From assembly GCA_937907165.1 (NCBI GenBank), contig CALCUH010000089.1, positions 1 through 29,688 of the forward strand: DNA of 29,688 nt, given 5' to 3'. Position 1 is the stretch's first letter. Each line of letters begins with the position of its first letter. The stretch is from an uncultured Bacteroidales bacterium. GTDB lineage: Bacteria > Bacteroidota > Bacteroidia > Bacteroidales > Paludibacteraceae. The notes under the pieces were generated by a model. That model saw nothing but the letters and a program-made list of their open reading frames with translations, searched no databases and was not told where the DNA came from. This document shows, piece by piece, positions 16,632-25,159 of this stretch. The translations under genes and the position numbers were made by a program.

Positions 16632-17261
16632 ATGATAGGGATTTCAAGAAAAAATATACTAATCCTGCTTTTGCTCTTCGGAAGTGTGCTCCACACCGAA
16701 GCGCAAGAACTATCCGCATACATCATCAACAACATGGTGATTGCAGGGAAAAAGAGCCCCTATCAGATAAGCGGGAAAAAGAACTTCGCGATCATCACCA
16801 TAGACTCCCTCACATTCGGAAACGTCACCCAGGCAAGCACCGCCGCCCTTGATTTCCAAAAGAACAGCATGACAGAGGTGCAATTCAAACAAGTGAAGGG
16901 GAAATGGAGTTATGACAGCGGTAAACCACTCGGGCTGAGCAAAGAATCATTGGAAGAATTCCCCGATTTCATCTCACAATTCTCCAAAAACAAAGAGTAC
17001 CAAATCAACCATACCGTGTTCCCTTTCCCCGTCAATGCCACTAGCATAAAAGGTCCCGGAAAACGTAAACTAATCATGCCGAGGGATTGGAACCACATCA
17101 GTTTCACCTATGATCATCCGCAGATGTATGTATTCAAAGCCAACGAGAAAGGAAACAATAGGAAAATTTACCTTTATAAAGAAAACCGTTTAGCGGAGAT
17201 GTATAATTTCATCCGCATCAACAAACAGTGGTATCTCATAGAAAAATACGAATTCGAATAA
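16632..17261 (+). CDS. Secreted DUF4348-like protein
   Basis: This 209-residue protein has a signal peptide (KNILILLLLFGSVLHTEAQ). The mature part contains L-E-E-F-P-D-F-I-S-Q-F-S-K-N-K-E-Y-Q-I-N-H-T, followed by F-P-F-P-V. That D/P-x-F-x-x-F-x-x-D/N-x-x-F/Y-Q-x-x-x-x-F-P order resembles the DUF4348 (NTF2-like fold) proteins of Bacteroidales. The C-terminal half has a W-N-H-I-S-F-T-Y segment and ends W-Y-L-I-E-K-Y-E-F. The function of the family is not known; it is exported to the periplasm or outer surface. I took the ATG at 16632 rather than an in-frame TTG at 16611, because the TTG overlaps the -7 box and would lengthen the n-region. It meets the convergent epimerase gene with only a 3-nt gap. 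Confidence 0.7.
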   Translation: MIGISRKNILILLLLFGSVLHTEAQELSAYIINNMVIAGKKSPYQISGKKNFAIITIDSLTFGNVTQASTAALDFQKNSMTEVQFKQVKGKWSYDSGKPLGLSKESLEEFPDFISQFSKNKEYQINHTVFPFPVNATSIKGPGKRKLIMPRDWNHISFTYDHPQMYVFKANEKGNNRKIYLYKENRLAEMYNFIRINKQWYLIEKYEFE

Positions 17262-17264
17262 CCA

Positions 17265-18278
17265 TCAGAGCCATCCATGTTGTTTGTACCAACGGATACT
17301 CTCCTTCAATCCTCTCACTAAATTATATTTAGCCTTAAAACCTAAATCCTTCTTTAAAGGCTCTATATCACACTTCCAGTTCGTCGCCGAAAGAATGTTA
17401 TACTTATCCATATTCAACGTCGGCGTCACCCCGAACCATCCGCCAATCTTATCAAACAAAAACGCAAGCACCTTCACGATGCAGCAAGGCACCTTCACGT
17501 TCAAAGTGAAGCCCACACCCAACAATTGCTTGCAAAGCCGCTTGTACTCATCGGAAGTCCAGACGTCACCATCCGCCACGAAATAAGCCTTACCCGTACC
17601 CTGCTTCTCAGCGGCAAGGAAAGCCACCTCCACCAAATCCTTCACATAGATGAACGTAATGTATTGCGGTTCGAAACCGATGCCTGGATTCAAATGGTTG
17701 GAGAGCGTCTTCAACATGACGAAATAATCCTTCTCCTTCGGTCCGTAAACGCCCGTCGGACGAAGGATGGTATAAGGGAACACCTTCTTGTCCAAAGAGG
17801 CGAAGAAACGTTCGCTCTTCAGTTTGCTGGCGCCGTAGGCGGTATCAGGCTTAGGCTCATCGGTCAGTTCAATCTCCTTCAACGATTTCCTATCACCAGA
17901 ACCGAATGCGGAGAGACTGCTCATGTAGATGAAATGCTTGGGCGTCATACCGCTCTCGATCAGAGCGTTGACGAAATTACAGGTATATTCATAATTCACG
18001 ACGTCGAAATCGGTCTTGTGCTTACATTTGGTAAGACCCATCGTATGGATGATCAAGTCGAACTGCCCCACCACCGATTTAAGCCCCGCAAGGCACTTTT
18101 TCATGCGGTTCTTATCCGCATAAGGCAAATCGATGAACTTGGGCTCCAAGCCCTCCAAATTAGCCTTAGAACTCTCCGTGCGCATCGCCGCATAGACATC
18201 ATATCCCCTGCGGATAGCCTCCTCTACCATGAAGCTTCCGACAAAACCGTTTGCGCCTGTGATTAATACCTTCATCAT
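17265..18278 (-). CDS. NAD-dependent epimerase/dehydratase family protein
   Basis: This 337-residue extended short-chain dehydrogenase/reductase has the nucleotide-binding motif G-A-N-G-F-V-G at 8-14, S120/S121 in the M-S-S-L-S-A-F-G-S-G strand, and the catalytic Y148-x-x-x-K152 (YGASK). A typical R-P-T-G-V-Y-G-P-K-E segment follows. It probably acts on a nucleotide sugar or a sterol-like or flavonoid-like ketone or alcohol; the substrate cannot be told from sequence. The start ATG overlaps the ubiE stop (ATGA), and a second ATG follows directly. The close coupling with ubiE is seen in the sequence, but a shared pathway is only possible, not shown. Confidence 0.88.
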   Translation of the reverse strand: MMKVLITGANGFVGSFMVEEAIRRGYDVYAAMRTESSKANLEGLEPKFIDLPYADKNRMKKCLAGLKSVVGQFDLIIHTMGLTKCKHKTDFDVVNYEYTCNFVNALIESGMTPKHFIYMSSLSAFGSGDRKSLKEIELTDEPKPDTAYGASKLKSERFFASLDKKVFPYTILRPTGVYGPKEKDYFVMLKTLSNHLNPGIGFEPQYITFIYVKDLVEVAFLAAEKQGTGKAYFVADGDVWTSDEYKRLCKQLLGVGFTLNVKVPCCIVKVLAFLFDKIGGWFGVTPTLNMDKYNILSATNWKCDIEPLKKDLGFKAKYNLVRGLKESIRWYKQHGWL

Positions 18279-19015
18279 TTACGAGCTAAATAGAACGAGC
18301 AAGTCTGCATCGTGAACTTTCTGATATCGACCGACGAGAAGCCACACTTCTTCAAGATTCCCCTCATTTGATCATCTTTCGGGAAAGCCTTTATCGAAGC
18401 CGGCAAATAATCATACGCCTTCAAATCCTTCGCGAAGAAACGGGCGAAGATAGGAAGGCAACATTTTGTATAAATCTTATAACCGAGACGAAGAAACCCA
18501 TTCTCAGGCTCTGTCATCTCAAGGATGGCGAGCGTACCGCCAGGCACCAACACTCTACTGATTTCACTCAACCCCTTCTCAATGCTTGAGAAATTTCGAA
18601 CACCGAAAGCGACAGTCACCGCATCGAAGGAGGCGTCATCCAAATGCAAGTCCAACGAATCTCCTTTCTCGAAACTCACCACGTCAGACAAGCCTAACTT
18701 CTCTACCTTTTCCGCTCCGACCTTCATCATCTCCTCGGAAATATCCACACCAAGCACACGCTTAGGCTTCAGACGTTCCGTCACGGCGATGGCGAAATCC
18801 CCGGTACCGGTGGCGACATCCAACACACGCTCGGGACGATAGGAAGCCAAAGCCTCTATCGCCTTGCGCCGCCAAACCTTGTCCTGTCCCAAGGACATCA
18901 AACGGTTCATCTTATCGTACTGGCGCGCGATATGGTCGAACATCTCGGATATCTGTTCCGTCTTGCTCCCCTCTCCTTCATAAGGGAGCACTTTCTCACA
19001 TTCAAATTCCGTCAT
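18275..19015 (-). CDS. ubiE: Demethylmenaquinone methyltransferase UbiE/MenG
   Basis: It transfers a methyl group from S-adenosylmethionine to demethylmenaquinone, the last step of menaquinone (vitamin K2) synthesis. The 246-residue product shows the class I methyltransferase motifs: VLDVATGTGDFAI at about 64-76 (SAM-binding motif I), G-V-D-I-S-E-E-M-M, and D-A-V-T-V-A-F-G-V-R-N-F, which with R-V-L-x-P-G-G is typical for UbiE. The N-terminal lead IARQYDKMNRLMSLGQDKVWRR is also a family signature. I used the ATG at 19015 rather than an in-frame TTG at 19042. It overlaps the epimerase by 4 nt and lies about 105 nt after the symporter, without a visible promoter in that gap. Confidence 0.95.
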   Translation of the reverse strand: MTEFECEKVLPYEGEGSKTEQISEMFDHIARQYDKMNRLMSLGQDKVWRRKAIEALASYRPERVLDVATGTGDFAIAVTERLKPKRVLGVDISEEMMKVGAEKVEKLGLSDVVSFEKGDSLDLHLDDASFDAVTVAFGVRNFSSIEKGLSEISRVLVPGGTLAILEMTEPENGFLRLGYKIYTKCCLPIFARFFAKDLKAYDYLPASIKAFPKDDQMRGILKKCGFSSVDIRKFTMQTCSFYLARK

Positions 19016-19120
19016 CGAATCAATCGTTTTTTCAAACAACAATCAATCAAACAAGACAAAGGCAAGTCCCGCAAATCCATCTACATGAATTTCCAAGACC
19101 TGCCTTCACCGATATCACAA

Positions 19121-20701
19121 TCAAGCCTTCCCAGAGCTCTTTTCAGCCTCTTTCTTCTTCATCAAGCTCACGACAACAATCGTGATGCATGAGAGCGGGA
19201 ACGCGAACATGATAGGGTCGACGAACTTCAACATTCCATCCGTCACCAACACATCCGTGCCGAAGATGGCCTTGCAAATACCCAAAGCGGTTGCCTCCTT
19301 CGCATGAAGGAAAAACAATGCCAACAAGGTTGCGATAACACCTACCCACATGCTGGCGTAAGCACCCTCTTTCGTCACCTTCTTCCAATACAACGCGCAG
19401 AAGTAGGATGGCAAGAAAGCGGAAGCGCAAATACCCATAAAGAGGGATGTGGAAATCGCGATAATCGGAGAATCGTTTCCTTCACCCAAGACGAAGCAAA
19501 TAACGAAACTTACCAAGATGGATACCAAAACGGCAAGACGAATGATATTGTCGAGCTTCTTCTCCTTTTTCACACAAGAACCGTAGATGTCGGAACCAGC
19601 TGCGGCAGCCATCGTATGGAACTGCGCACTCAAAGTGGACATACTGGCGGAAAGGATGCACAACATAAAGATGGTTGTGAACCACGTCGGCATGACACGG
19701 CTGATGAAGTATGGAATAATCTTATCGGAAGCCTCCACCATATTGATGGAAATCTTACCGTCGTTCTGCCAGAAATAGAGGTTGGAAAGTGCGCCCACGT
19801 GATAAACGACACCCACCGTGATCAACAAGAACACACAGCCGATCACAACGCCTTGATTCAACTTCTTGGTACTATTCACCGTCATGAAACGCACCACAAG
19901 CTGAGGCTGCGCCAAGCAACCGATACCCACACCCATGATGAGGGAGGTGACCAACGTATACCACTGTTGAGAGCCCCAAGCAGGCATGGCAGTCCAGCCT
20001 CTGTGACCGACAGCCGCCAATTTTTCAGGAACCTGATCGGAGATGGCTCCGAGCGCAGTATTAGCCTCAGAGAAGCCCATACCCAAAGCCTTGTAGACGC
20101 CCACCACCAAGAAGGCCATACAGATGAACATGATCACAGCTTGCAACGCATCTGTATACATGACACCCTTCATACCGCCGGCGATGACATAGGAAGCGAC
20201 AATGATGGTGAATACCAACAAAGCCAAATCGAAGTCGATACCGAATACTTGCTGCATACAGAAGACTCCACCACGCAACACCGCAGCGGCATACAAAGGC
20301 ATACAGATAAAAATCACGGCAGCCACAAAGATGCGTATCTTCTTAGAGTCATAGAACGCACCCAAGAAATGGGCGAATGAAGCCACCTTCAGTTTTGCTC
20401 CGATACGTCTGGTCGGACGACCGAAAACGATGAACGCGATCACCACGCCTACAAACATATTCAGGAACATGAGCCATTGGATACCCATACCGAAAGTAGC
20501 AGCCACACCACCGAAACCGACGATGGCAGAAGCCGAAATGAACGTTGCGCCGTAAGAGAGCGCCATGACGATAGGATTCATCTCACCTCCTCCGATGAGG
20601 AAGTCCTTAGAGTCCTTCGTCTTCTTATAACCTAAGTAACCCAAGAAAGCGATGGCCAAGAAATAGACCATCACGATCATATACATTGAAAAATTCTCCA
20701 T
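19121..20701 (-). CDS. Sodium:solute symporter (SSS family)
   Basis: This is a 526-residue polytopic membrane protein, close to the usual SSS length, with about 13 hydrophobic segments. Family features include KDFLIGGGEMNPIVMALSYG near the first helices, A-T-F-I-S-A-S-A-I-V-G-F, A-G-G-M-K-G-V-M-Y-T-D in the middle (the typical SSS signature region) and L-A-Q-P-Q-L-V-V-R-F-M. Substrates in this family range from acetate and other carboxylates to sugars, proline and vitamins, so none can be fixed from sequence. Its position downstream of an aryl-CoA ligase and an ACT protein favours an organic acid. The next gene upstream is a 40-residue microprotein whose stop is 5 nt before this ATG. The cytoplasmic C-terminus is short and charged. 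Confidence 0.93.
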   Translation of the reverse strand: MENFSMYMIVMVYFLAIAFLGYLGYKKTKDSKDFLIGGGEMNPIVMALSYGATFISASAIVGFGGVAATFGMGIQWLMFLNMFVGVVIAFIVFGRPTRRIGAKLKVASFAHFLGAFYDSKKIRIFVAAVIFICMPLYAAAVLRGGVFCMQQVFGIDFDLALLVFTIIVASYVIAGGMKGVMYTDALQAVIMFICMAFLVVGVYKALGMGFSEANTALGAISDQVPEKLAAVGHRGWTAMPAWGSQQWYTLVTSLIMGVGIGCLAQPQLVVRFMTVNSTKKLNQGVVIGCVFLLITVGVVYHVGALSNLYFWQNDGKISINMVEASDKIIPYFISRVMPTWFTTIFMLCILSASMSTLSAQFHTMAAAAGSDIYGSCVKKEKKLDNIIRLAVLVSILVSFVICFVLGEGNDSPIIAISTSLFMGICASAFLPSYFCALYWKKVTKEGAYASMWVGVIATLLALFFLHAKEATALGICKAIFGTDVLVTDGMLKFVDPIMFAFPLSCITIVVVSLMKKKEAEKSSGKA

Positions 20702-20706
20702 CGCGA

Positions 20707-20829
20707 TTATTCTTTATCCTTGTCATCCTCCTTGTTCCAATATTTCACTCCGAAGATGATAGAACCTATCACACAAAGAATAGACAACAGATACACGATC
20801 CAGATGCCAGGGTCAGAAATACCAAACAT
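20707..20829 (-). CDS. 40-residue membrane microprotein (symporter accessory)
   Basis: A short reading frame starts at ATG 20829 and ends at TAA 20707. The product begins MFGISDPGIW, has one membrane helix (about 10-29, WIVYLLSILCVIGSIIFGV) and ends in a charged tail (K-Y-W-N-K-E-D-D-K-D-K-E). It lies 12 nt after the ACT-protein stop and 5 nt before the symporter start. The layout, M-F-G-I-x-D-P-G-I-W followed by one helix, a K-Y-W-N-K turn and an acidic-basic tail, fits the symporter small accessory protein family found next to SSS transporters. It likely sits with the symporter in the inner membrane. Confidence 0.8.
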   Translation of the reverse strand: MFGISDPGIWIVYLLSILCVIGSIIFGVKYWNKEDDKDKE

Positions 20830-20841
20830 AGTGATTTATAT

Positions 20842-21267
20842 TTATAAATTATTTAATTCCGCCTCTGAGAGGTTGTTCAATCCATAGCGACGAATCACCT
20901 CGTTGGCAGCGTCGATATTATTTGTACGCAATACAAGTATCGCCTTCTGGTTAATCGAGAAGCAATACATATACTCGATGCTGATGCCAGCCTTGGTGAA
21001 GTATTGGATCGTCTCGGCGAACTTATCGATTGAAGAGTCCACGGAAATCGCCAACACCGTGTTCAAGTTCGCACTCACACCATTCTCCTTCAGCAATTGA
21101 AGCGCCTTGATCTGATTGGAAGTGATCAAGCGGAGGATTCCGTAATCGGAAGTGTCGGCCACCGTAGCGGCTACCACGCGGATATTTTCCTTGCTCAGGA
21201 AAGAGAGAATCTCGTTCAGACGACCGAACTTATTCTCCAAGAAAATTGAAATCTGATTGATTGTCAT
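20842..21267 (-). CDS. Double ACT-domain protein
   Basis: This 141-residue cytoplasmic protein consists of two ACT modules. The first (about 1-68) begins M-T-I-N-Q-I-S-I-F-L-E-N-K-F-G-R-L-N-E-I, with the N-x-x-G-R-L/P-x-x-L ligand-loop pattern. The second (about 70-141) begins T-V-L-A-I-S-V-D and has G-I-S-I-E-Y-M-Y. ACT domains bind amino acids or similar small ligands and control enzymes. Proteins of this type are commonly found next to phenylacetate-CoA ligase in anaerobes. It follows paaK by 13 nt. It is probably a regulatory or ligand-sensing partner of the ligase; the ligand is not known. Confidence 0.88.
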   Translation of the reverse strand: MTINQISIFLENKFGRLNEILSFLSKENIRVVAATVADTSDYGILRLITSNQIKALQLLKENGVSANLNTVLAISVDSSIDKFAETIQYFTKAGISIEYMYCFSINQKAILVLRTNNIDAANEVIRRYGLNNLSEAELNNL

Positions 21268-21280
21268 AATTAAGTCTTGA

Positions 21281-22588
21281 TTAATGGTTCTTCCTTAAAT
21301 CTTTCACTCTCACTGCTTTGCCTTCAGAAACCGGCAAAGAACCCTTCTCCACCAATTTAACTTTAGGAGTCAACAATATCTCATCCTTCAATTGGCGGGT
21401 AATATCCTTGGTCAAAGCCTGCAACTTCGTGTAGTCGTCGGTATGCAAATCGCCCAACTCAACCTCGACCAACATCTCGTCGTTGTTGCCGATCGTATCG
21501 ATTGTAATCAAGTAATTCATACCCAACTCCTTGAAGTTCATTAAGATGCGTTCGATCTGGATAGGGAAGATGTTCACACCCTTCACAATCATCATATCGT
21601 CCGAACGACCTTTGATACGGCTGATTCTTCTGTGGGTTCTACCGCAAGGACATTCACCCGGCAAGAAGCTGGTCAAGTCGCGTGTACGGTAACGAATCAA
21701 AGGCATAGCCTCACGACGGAGGGTCGTAAGCACCATCTCGCCCACTTCACCATCCTTGACAGGCTCCAAAGTCTCTGGATTGATAATCTCGACGATGACC
21801 ATATCCTCCCAGATGTGGAGACCATTTTGCTCAGGGCATTCGAAAGCGACGCCCGGTCCGTTCATTTCCGACATACCGAAGCAGTTGTAAGCCTTCAAGC
21901 CTAAGAGCTCTTCAATACGTTTTCTCTGCTCCTCAGAGTGTGGCTCGGCACCGACACACATGATTCTCAAGTTAGTATCCTTCTTAGGATCGAGACCCTC
22001 CTCGGCGAAGACCTCCGCCAAACGGGTTGCGTAACTAGGAATCGTGTGGAGCACAGTGGTTCCGAAGTCGCGGATGAACTTAATCTGACGTTTACTGTTT
22101 CCGGCAGCGGCAGGAACAGTCAAACAACCCAAGCGCTCAGCGCCATATTGGTAGCCGAGACCACCCGTGAACATACCGTAACCGGAAGTGTTTTGGAACA
22201 CATCCGTATTGCGGACACCCACCATATACATGCAACGAGCCACTTGGTTCGCCCATGCGTCGAGGTCGTTTTTAGTGTGGAGAACGACAGTAGGGTTTCC
22301 AGTAGTACCACTTGAAGAGTGAAGACGGACGATTTTCTCCAAAGGGACAGCAGCGAATCCGTAAGGATAGTTGCTACGCAAATCGTCTTTCGTGGTGAAA
22401 GGGAACTTCTTCAGGTCGTCCAACGTTTTGATGGAGTCCGCAGAAAGTCCTTTTTCAGCATACAACTTCTTGTAGAATGGCGAGTTCATCGCATGTTCTA
22501 CTGTGTTTTTCAAACGCTCCAGCTGGAGTTTCTCAAGATCGGCACGACTCATCGTTTCGATCTCTTCTTCCCAATATTTTTCTGTCAT
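21281..22588 (-). CDS. paaK: Phenylacetate-CoA ligase
   Basis: It activates phenylacetate (or a related aryl acid) with ATP and coenzyme A to the CoA thioester and AMP. The 435-residue length fits the PaaK family. The AMP-forming signature SSSGTTGNPT is at 91-100. Other family blocks are Y-N-C-F-G-M-S-E-M-N-G-P-G near residue 235, R-T-R-D-L-T near 300 and G-R-S-D-D-M-M-I-V-K-G-V-N-I-F-P, followed by the C-terminal lid with K-V-K-L-V. In gut and oral Bacteroidales PaaK is often linked to fermentation of aromatic amino acids through indolepyruvate or aryl-pyruvate oxidoreductases, here not in view. It is the first gene of a tight minus-strand unit that continues with the ACT protein, the microprotein and the symporter, and has a good promoter. 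Confidence 0.95.
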   Translation of the reverse strand: MTEKYWEEEIETMSRADLEKLQLERLKNTVEHAMNSPFYKKLYAEKGLSADSIKTLDDLKKFPFTTKDDLRSNYPYGFAAVPLEKIVRLHSSSGTTGNPTVVLHTKNDLDAWANQVARCMYMVGVRNTDVFQNTSGYGMFTGGLGYQYGAERLGCLTVPAAAGNSKRQIKFIRDFGTTVLHTIPSYATRLAEVFAEEGLDPKKDTNLRIMCVGAEPHSEEQRKRIEELLGLKAYNCFGMSEMNGPGVAFECPEQNGLHIWEDMVIVEIINPETLEPVKDGEVGEMVLTTLRREAMPLIRYRTRDLTSFLPGECPCGRTHRRISRIKGRSDDMMIVKGVNIFPIQIERILMNFKELGMNYLITIDTIGNNDEMLVEVELGDLHTDDYTKLQALTKDITRQLKDEILLTPKVKLVEKGSLPVSEGKAVRVKDLRKNH

Positions 22589-22647
22589 TTCGTTATTTTT
22601 TGTATTGCCGAGTGGGGCAAAATGTTTTTTTAATCTGTTAATCGTGG

Positions 22648-22678
22648 CAAATTTAAGTTAAATCGTTGACTGATGCAA
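22648..22678 (-). promoter_or_regulatory. Predicted paaK promoter
   Basis: On the minus strand TAAATTTG (22648-22655) is preceded by TTG (22676-22678) at a 20-bp gap. This is a near-ideal Bacteroidota promoter, giving a leader of about 54 nt before paaK. Confidence 0.65.
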
Positions 22679-22774
22679 AAAAAAGGACAAACAAACGCAA
22701 GCCAGCGGACACTTCTTCCCACAAAGAATTAAGGGGAAAAACATTCCTGTAATCTCCCCTCAAAAACGGAGACG

Positions 22775-22815
22775 AAAAAAGCCGCCCCGCAACCTCTACA
22801 AATCGCAAGACGGCT
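22775..22815 (-). terminator. Putative terminator of the lipoprotein operon
   Basis: On the minus strand AGCCG (22811-22815) pairs with CGGCT (22780-22784) and is followed by T residues (22775-22780). The stem is short (5 bp) and the loop is about 26 nt, so it is weaker than the other terminators here. It begins 26 nt after the small lipoprotein stop. Confidence 0.45.
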
Positions 22816-22841
22816 CTCTTAAAGTATTATCTCTCAGACTA

Positions 22842-23300
22842 CTACTTCCCAGTGCACGGATGCGCCTTGGCATACTCGTAGTCCTCTTCGGTTATGACGT
22901 AACGATACTCATAATGATATTCCGGATATTCGGAGACCTCTTCTATTTGATAATTTCTATCACTCGCAATCATCTCATGGCCAACATTTATGTCGCAATC
23001 ATACCGCAATGTATCATCGAAGAGCAGATAGACGTGTTTGTCGGAAAACAACTCGTACGAAGAACCAGCGCCTCCATTACCATTCGTATGAAAAACCACA
23101 CTGTCACCCACCAATATTTCCGATTCAAAAGCACTGCCATCACCATTAAAAGGGATTGCCTCAATCTCACATTTATGATTCGACAAATTCACTATCGTAT
23201 AATTCACCTCACCTAACACCTCATTATCCACATCCTCCTCACAAGAGATGAATGCCGGCATAAACAACAAAAGCCATGTCAATCGTCTTAATTTGTCCAT
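22842..23300 (-). CDS. Small lipoprotein, hypothetical
   Basis: This 152-residue protein has a lipoprotein signal (RRLTWLLLFMPAFISC, Cys at 20). The mature part is acidic and predicted beta-rich, with VNYTIVNLSNHKCEIEA, a G-D-S-V-V-F-H-T strand and a Y-E-Y-R-Y segment near the C-terminus. I do not recognise a named family. It likely sits on the periplasmic or outer side of the outer membrane. Its ATG lies 13 nt inside the end of the upstream metallopeptidase-like gene, so the two are made together and may act on or at the same surface target. Confidence 0.75.
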   Translation of the reverse strand: MDKLRRLTWLLLFMPAFISCEEDVDNEVLGEVNYTIVNLSNHKCEIEAIPFNGDGSAFESEILVGDSVVFHTNGNGGAGSSYELFSDKHVYLLFDDTLRYDCDINVGHEMIASDRNYQIEEVSEYPEYHYEYRYVITEEDYEYAKAHPCTGK

Positions 23301-24916
23301 TTCTCCTTATATATTTTTAAAAAGTTATTAATCTGATTAAATGATACATTCGCAGGTCGATTGCTTTTCATGAAACTCTCAACATCCACAAATGTCCTCA
23401 TCGAAGTGAGTTTACTATCTATCAAACTCATCGTATATCCTGAGATATCATCATTCGGATAGGAAGAATTATTTTCACCCTGATTATACGTATCAACCAT
23501 GTCGATGAACAATGATGAATATATCAGCGACCGACCGATATATGGCCAAGATTGGATATTCTTTTTTCCGACGAATTTCTCGAATTCAGTTCCAGACGCC
23601 CCCAGCTTTTTATACTCATCCGAAACCAAGTACCATTCAGCAGCCACCGCCCAACTCTCTTTGATAAACTTACTTACCTTATCGTCGTAGTCGGATCTAC
23701 TTAAACGGCAAGCATGGGAGGCATGTGTCAACTCATGCAATGTGGTGGCGAATAGGTTGCTTACTTCCTGCACATTCCCCTGAGAACCTTTTTCATATAT
23801 TCTGATGGCGGAGAATATCCAATTCCACGTACGTACAATAGGAGCCGCAGTTGACCCTAACGCTGTTCCATCAGGGTCTTTCCCCGTCTGGTACGAGATC
23901 TTCACTGCCTTGTTCGGTCTCTTCAGACCACAACAATCTCCGTAATAGTATTTATACAAGGCACGGTGGATAGCGGAGTAATGCAATGATTTTTGCGTTC
24001 CGCTCCCGATGTTCAGGTTCCACTTCGACTTTTGGTCGGGACCATTGTAGTAGGCCTGGACCCCGCCGTCGCGGATATCCCACATGTCGCGCTCCCACTC
24101 GATACTATACTCCACGCTCGTCCGCTTGCTGTCAAACGAGACGTTACCGTTCGCATCCGTATAATGGTATGCCTTGAGGAAGGCAAAATAACGTATGCGG
24201 ACCTTCACGCCTTGCAAAGGTATGTATTTTTTCAATAAATCATCATAAGCCTTGATTGTTGCGCAGGGCGTCCACTTAGAGCGTAATTCATTCTCGCCCA
24301 GATTGCCCGTCTGAATCAACGCCTCATTCACGACGTCTCTCCACGCTAATCTTTCGGCAGAACCGGACTTCAGACTACTTCCCACAAAAACATCCTCCCT
24401 ATCCAAGTCCTCATCAAGGATGTAGAGTTTATCGAGGAGCTCATATTTCACCCCTATCTTTCCGAAATCACACCTTGCCGGCACAACCGAATATTGCCAA
24501 GTGATGGCTTCCGCCGGCAAAGAAGGGTCGCGGTAGGAATCGCCTTCCGTCAGTTTATAATCCAACGGATAGGAGGTGACATCCAATAGCGTATCGGAGA
24601 GCAACGCCTCATACTCCGAAGAATCCGCAGGCAGGAAGCGCACATAGAGATGCGTAGGCTCCAAAACGGTCTGACGCTTCAGTCCAGAACGCAACGACAA
24701 CGAATCGACCGCCCGCTGCATATTACGAAGAAGAAACGGGCTCTCCACCTTTTCTCCCACACGAATCTCCGTGCCCAATCTTTCTTGTGACTGGATTTCC
24801 GCGGTTAACACTTCCTCCCTTTCGCAGGACGAAAACTGGAATGCGAGAAGCAAACCATTCAGATAGAACAACTTACGCAAGCAAACCATGCGTAAACTTT
24901 TGATAGAAAAAAACAT
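23288..24916 (-). CDS. Lipoprotein with carboxypeptidase-regulatory-like and zincin domains
   Basis: This is a 542-residue lipoprotein with the signal LRKLFYLNGLLLAFQFSSC (Cys 31 from the first ATG). A second ATG at 24889 would give the more usual 21-residue signal, so the start is open. Residues about 220-265 hold a regulatory-like beta domain (PLQGVKVRIRYFAF, Y-T-D-A-N-G-N-V-S-F). The zinc-protease motif HELTH is at 394-398, and E420 or E427 (in KESWAVAAEW) may be the third ligand, as in gluzincins. This suggests a surface metallopeptidase, but activity and target are not shown, and similar Bacteroidota lipoproteins are annotated only as hypothetical. It overlaps the small lipoprotein by 13 nt and has its own promoter. 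Confidence 0.85.
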   Translation of the reverse strand: MFFSIKSLRMVCLRKLFYLNGLLLAFQFSSCEREEVLTAEIQSQERLGTEIRVGEKVESPFLLRNMQRAVDSLSLRSGLKRQTVLEPTHLYVRFLPADSSEYEALLSDTLLDVTSYPLDYKLTEGDSYRDPSLPAEAITWQYSVVPARCDFGKIGVKYELLDKLYILDEDLDREDVFVGSSLKSGSAERLAWRDVVNEALIQTGNLGENELRSKWTPCATIKAYDDLLKKYIPLQGVKVRIRYFAFLKAYHYTDANGNVSFDSKRTSVEYSIEWERDMWDIRDGGVQAYYNGPDQKSKWNLNIGSGTQKSLHYSAIHRALYKYYYGDCCGLKRPNKAVKISYQTGKDPDGTALGSTAAPIVRTWNWIFSAIRIYEKGSQGNVQEVSNLFATTLHELTHASHACRLSRSDYDDKVSKFIKESWAVAAEWYLVSDEYKKLGASGTEFEKFVGKKNIQSWPYIGRSLIYSSLFIDMVDTYNQGENNSSYPNDDISGYTMSLIDSKLTSMRTFVDVESFMKSNRPANVSFNQINNFLKIYKEKWTN

Positions 24917-25024
24917 AGAAGTTAAGAATTAAGAATTTATACTAATAAAATTTTGTTTCTTTTAAGAGATGCGCAAAACGGTAGAAGATCTAAGCAAACA
25001 AATCCCTATCGTGAAACAACAAAA

Positions 25025-25055
25025 CAAAGATAGGACGGATTTTTCAATTAGACAA
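25025..25055 (-). promoter_or_regulatory. Predicted promoter of the lipoprotein operon
   Basis: On the minus strand TATCTTTG (25025-25032) is preceded by TTG (25053-25055) at a 20-bp gap. It gives a leader of about 100-130 nt, depending on which start codon is used. Confidence 0.6.
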
Positions 25056-25109
25056 TAATTATAAGTAATTTTTACACATATTTAACATTAATAAAATTTA
25101 TCTATAAAC

Positions 25110-25139
25110 AAAAAAAGGAGACCCGAACGAGTCTCCTTT
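25110..25139 (-). terminator. Intrinsic terminator of pnp
   Basis: A perfect 9-bp stem (AAAGGAGAC at 25114-25122 with GTCTCCTTT at 25131-25139) has an 8-nt loop and is followed on the minus strand by seven T. It begins about 20 nt after the pnp stop. Confidence 0.88.
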
Positions 25140-25159
25140 CCATATCAAGAACGGAATAA

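Noticed and set aside
19304..20380. Long plus-strand open frame of 358 codons opposite the symporter
   Set aside because: It is a shadow of the symporter gene: the composition is rich in H, Q, R and D, as expected from the antisense of membrane helices, and it has no family resemblance.
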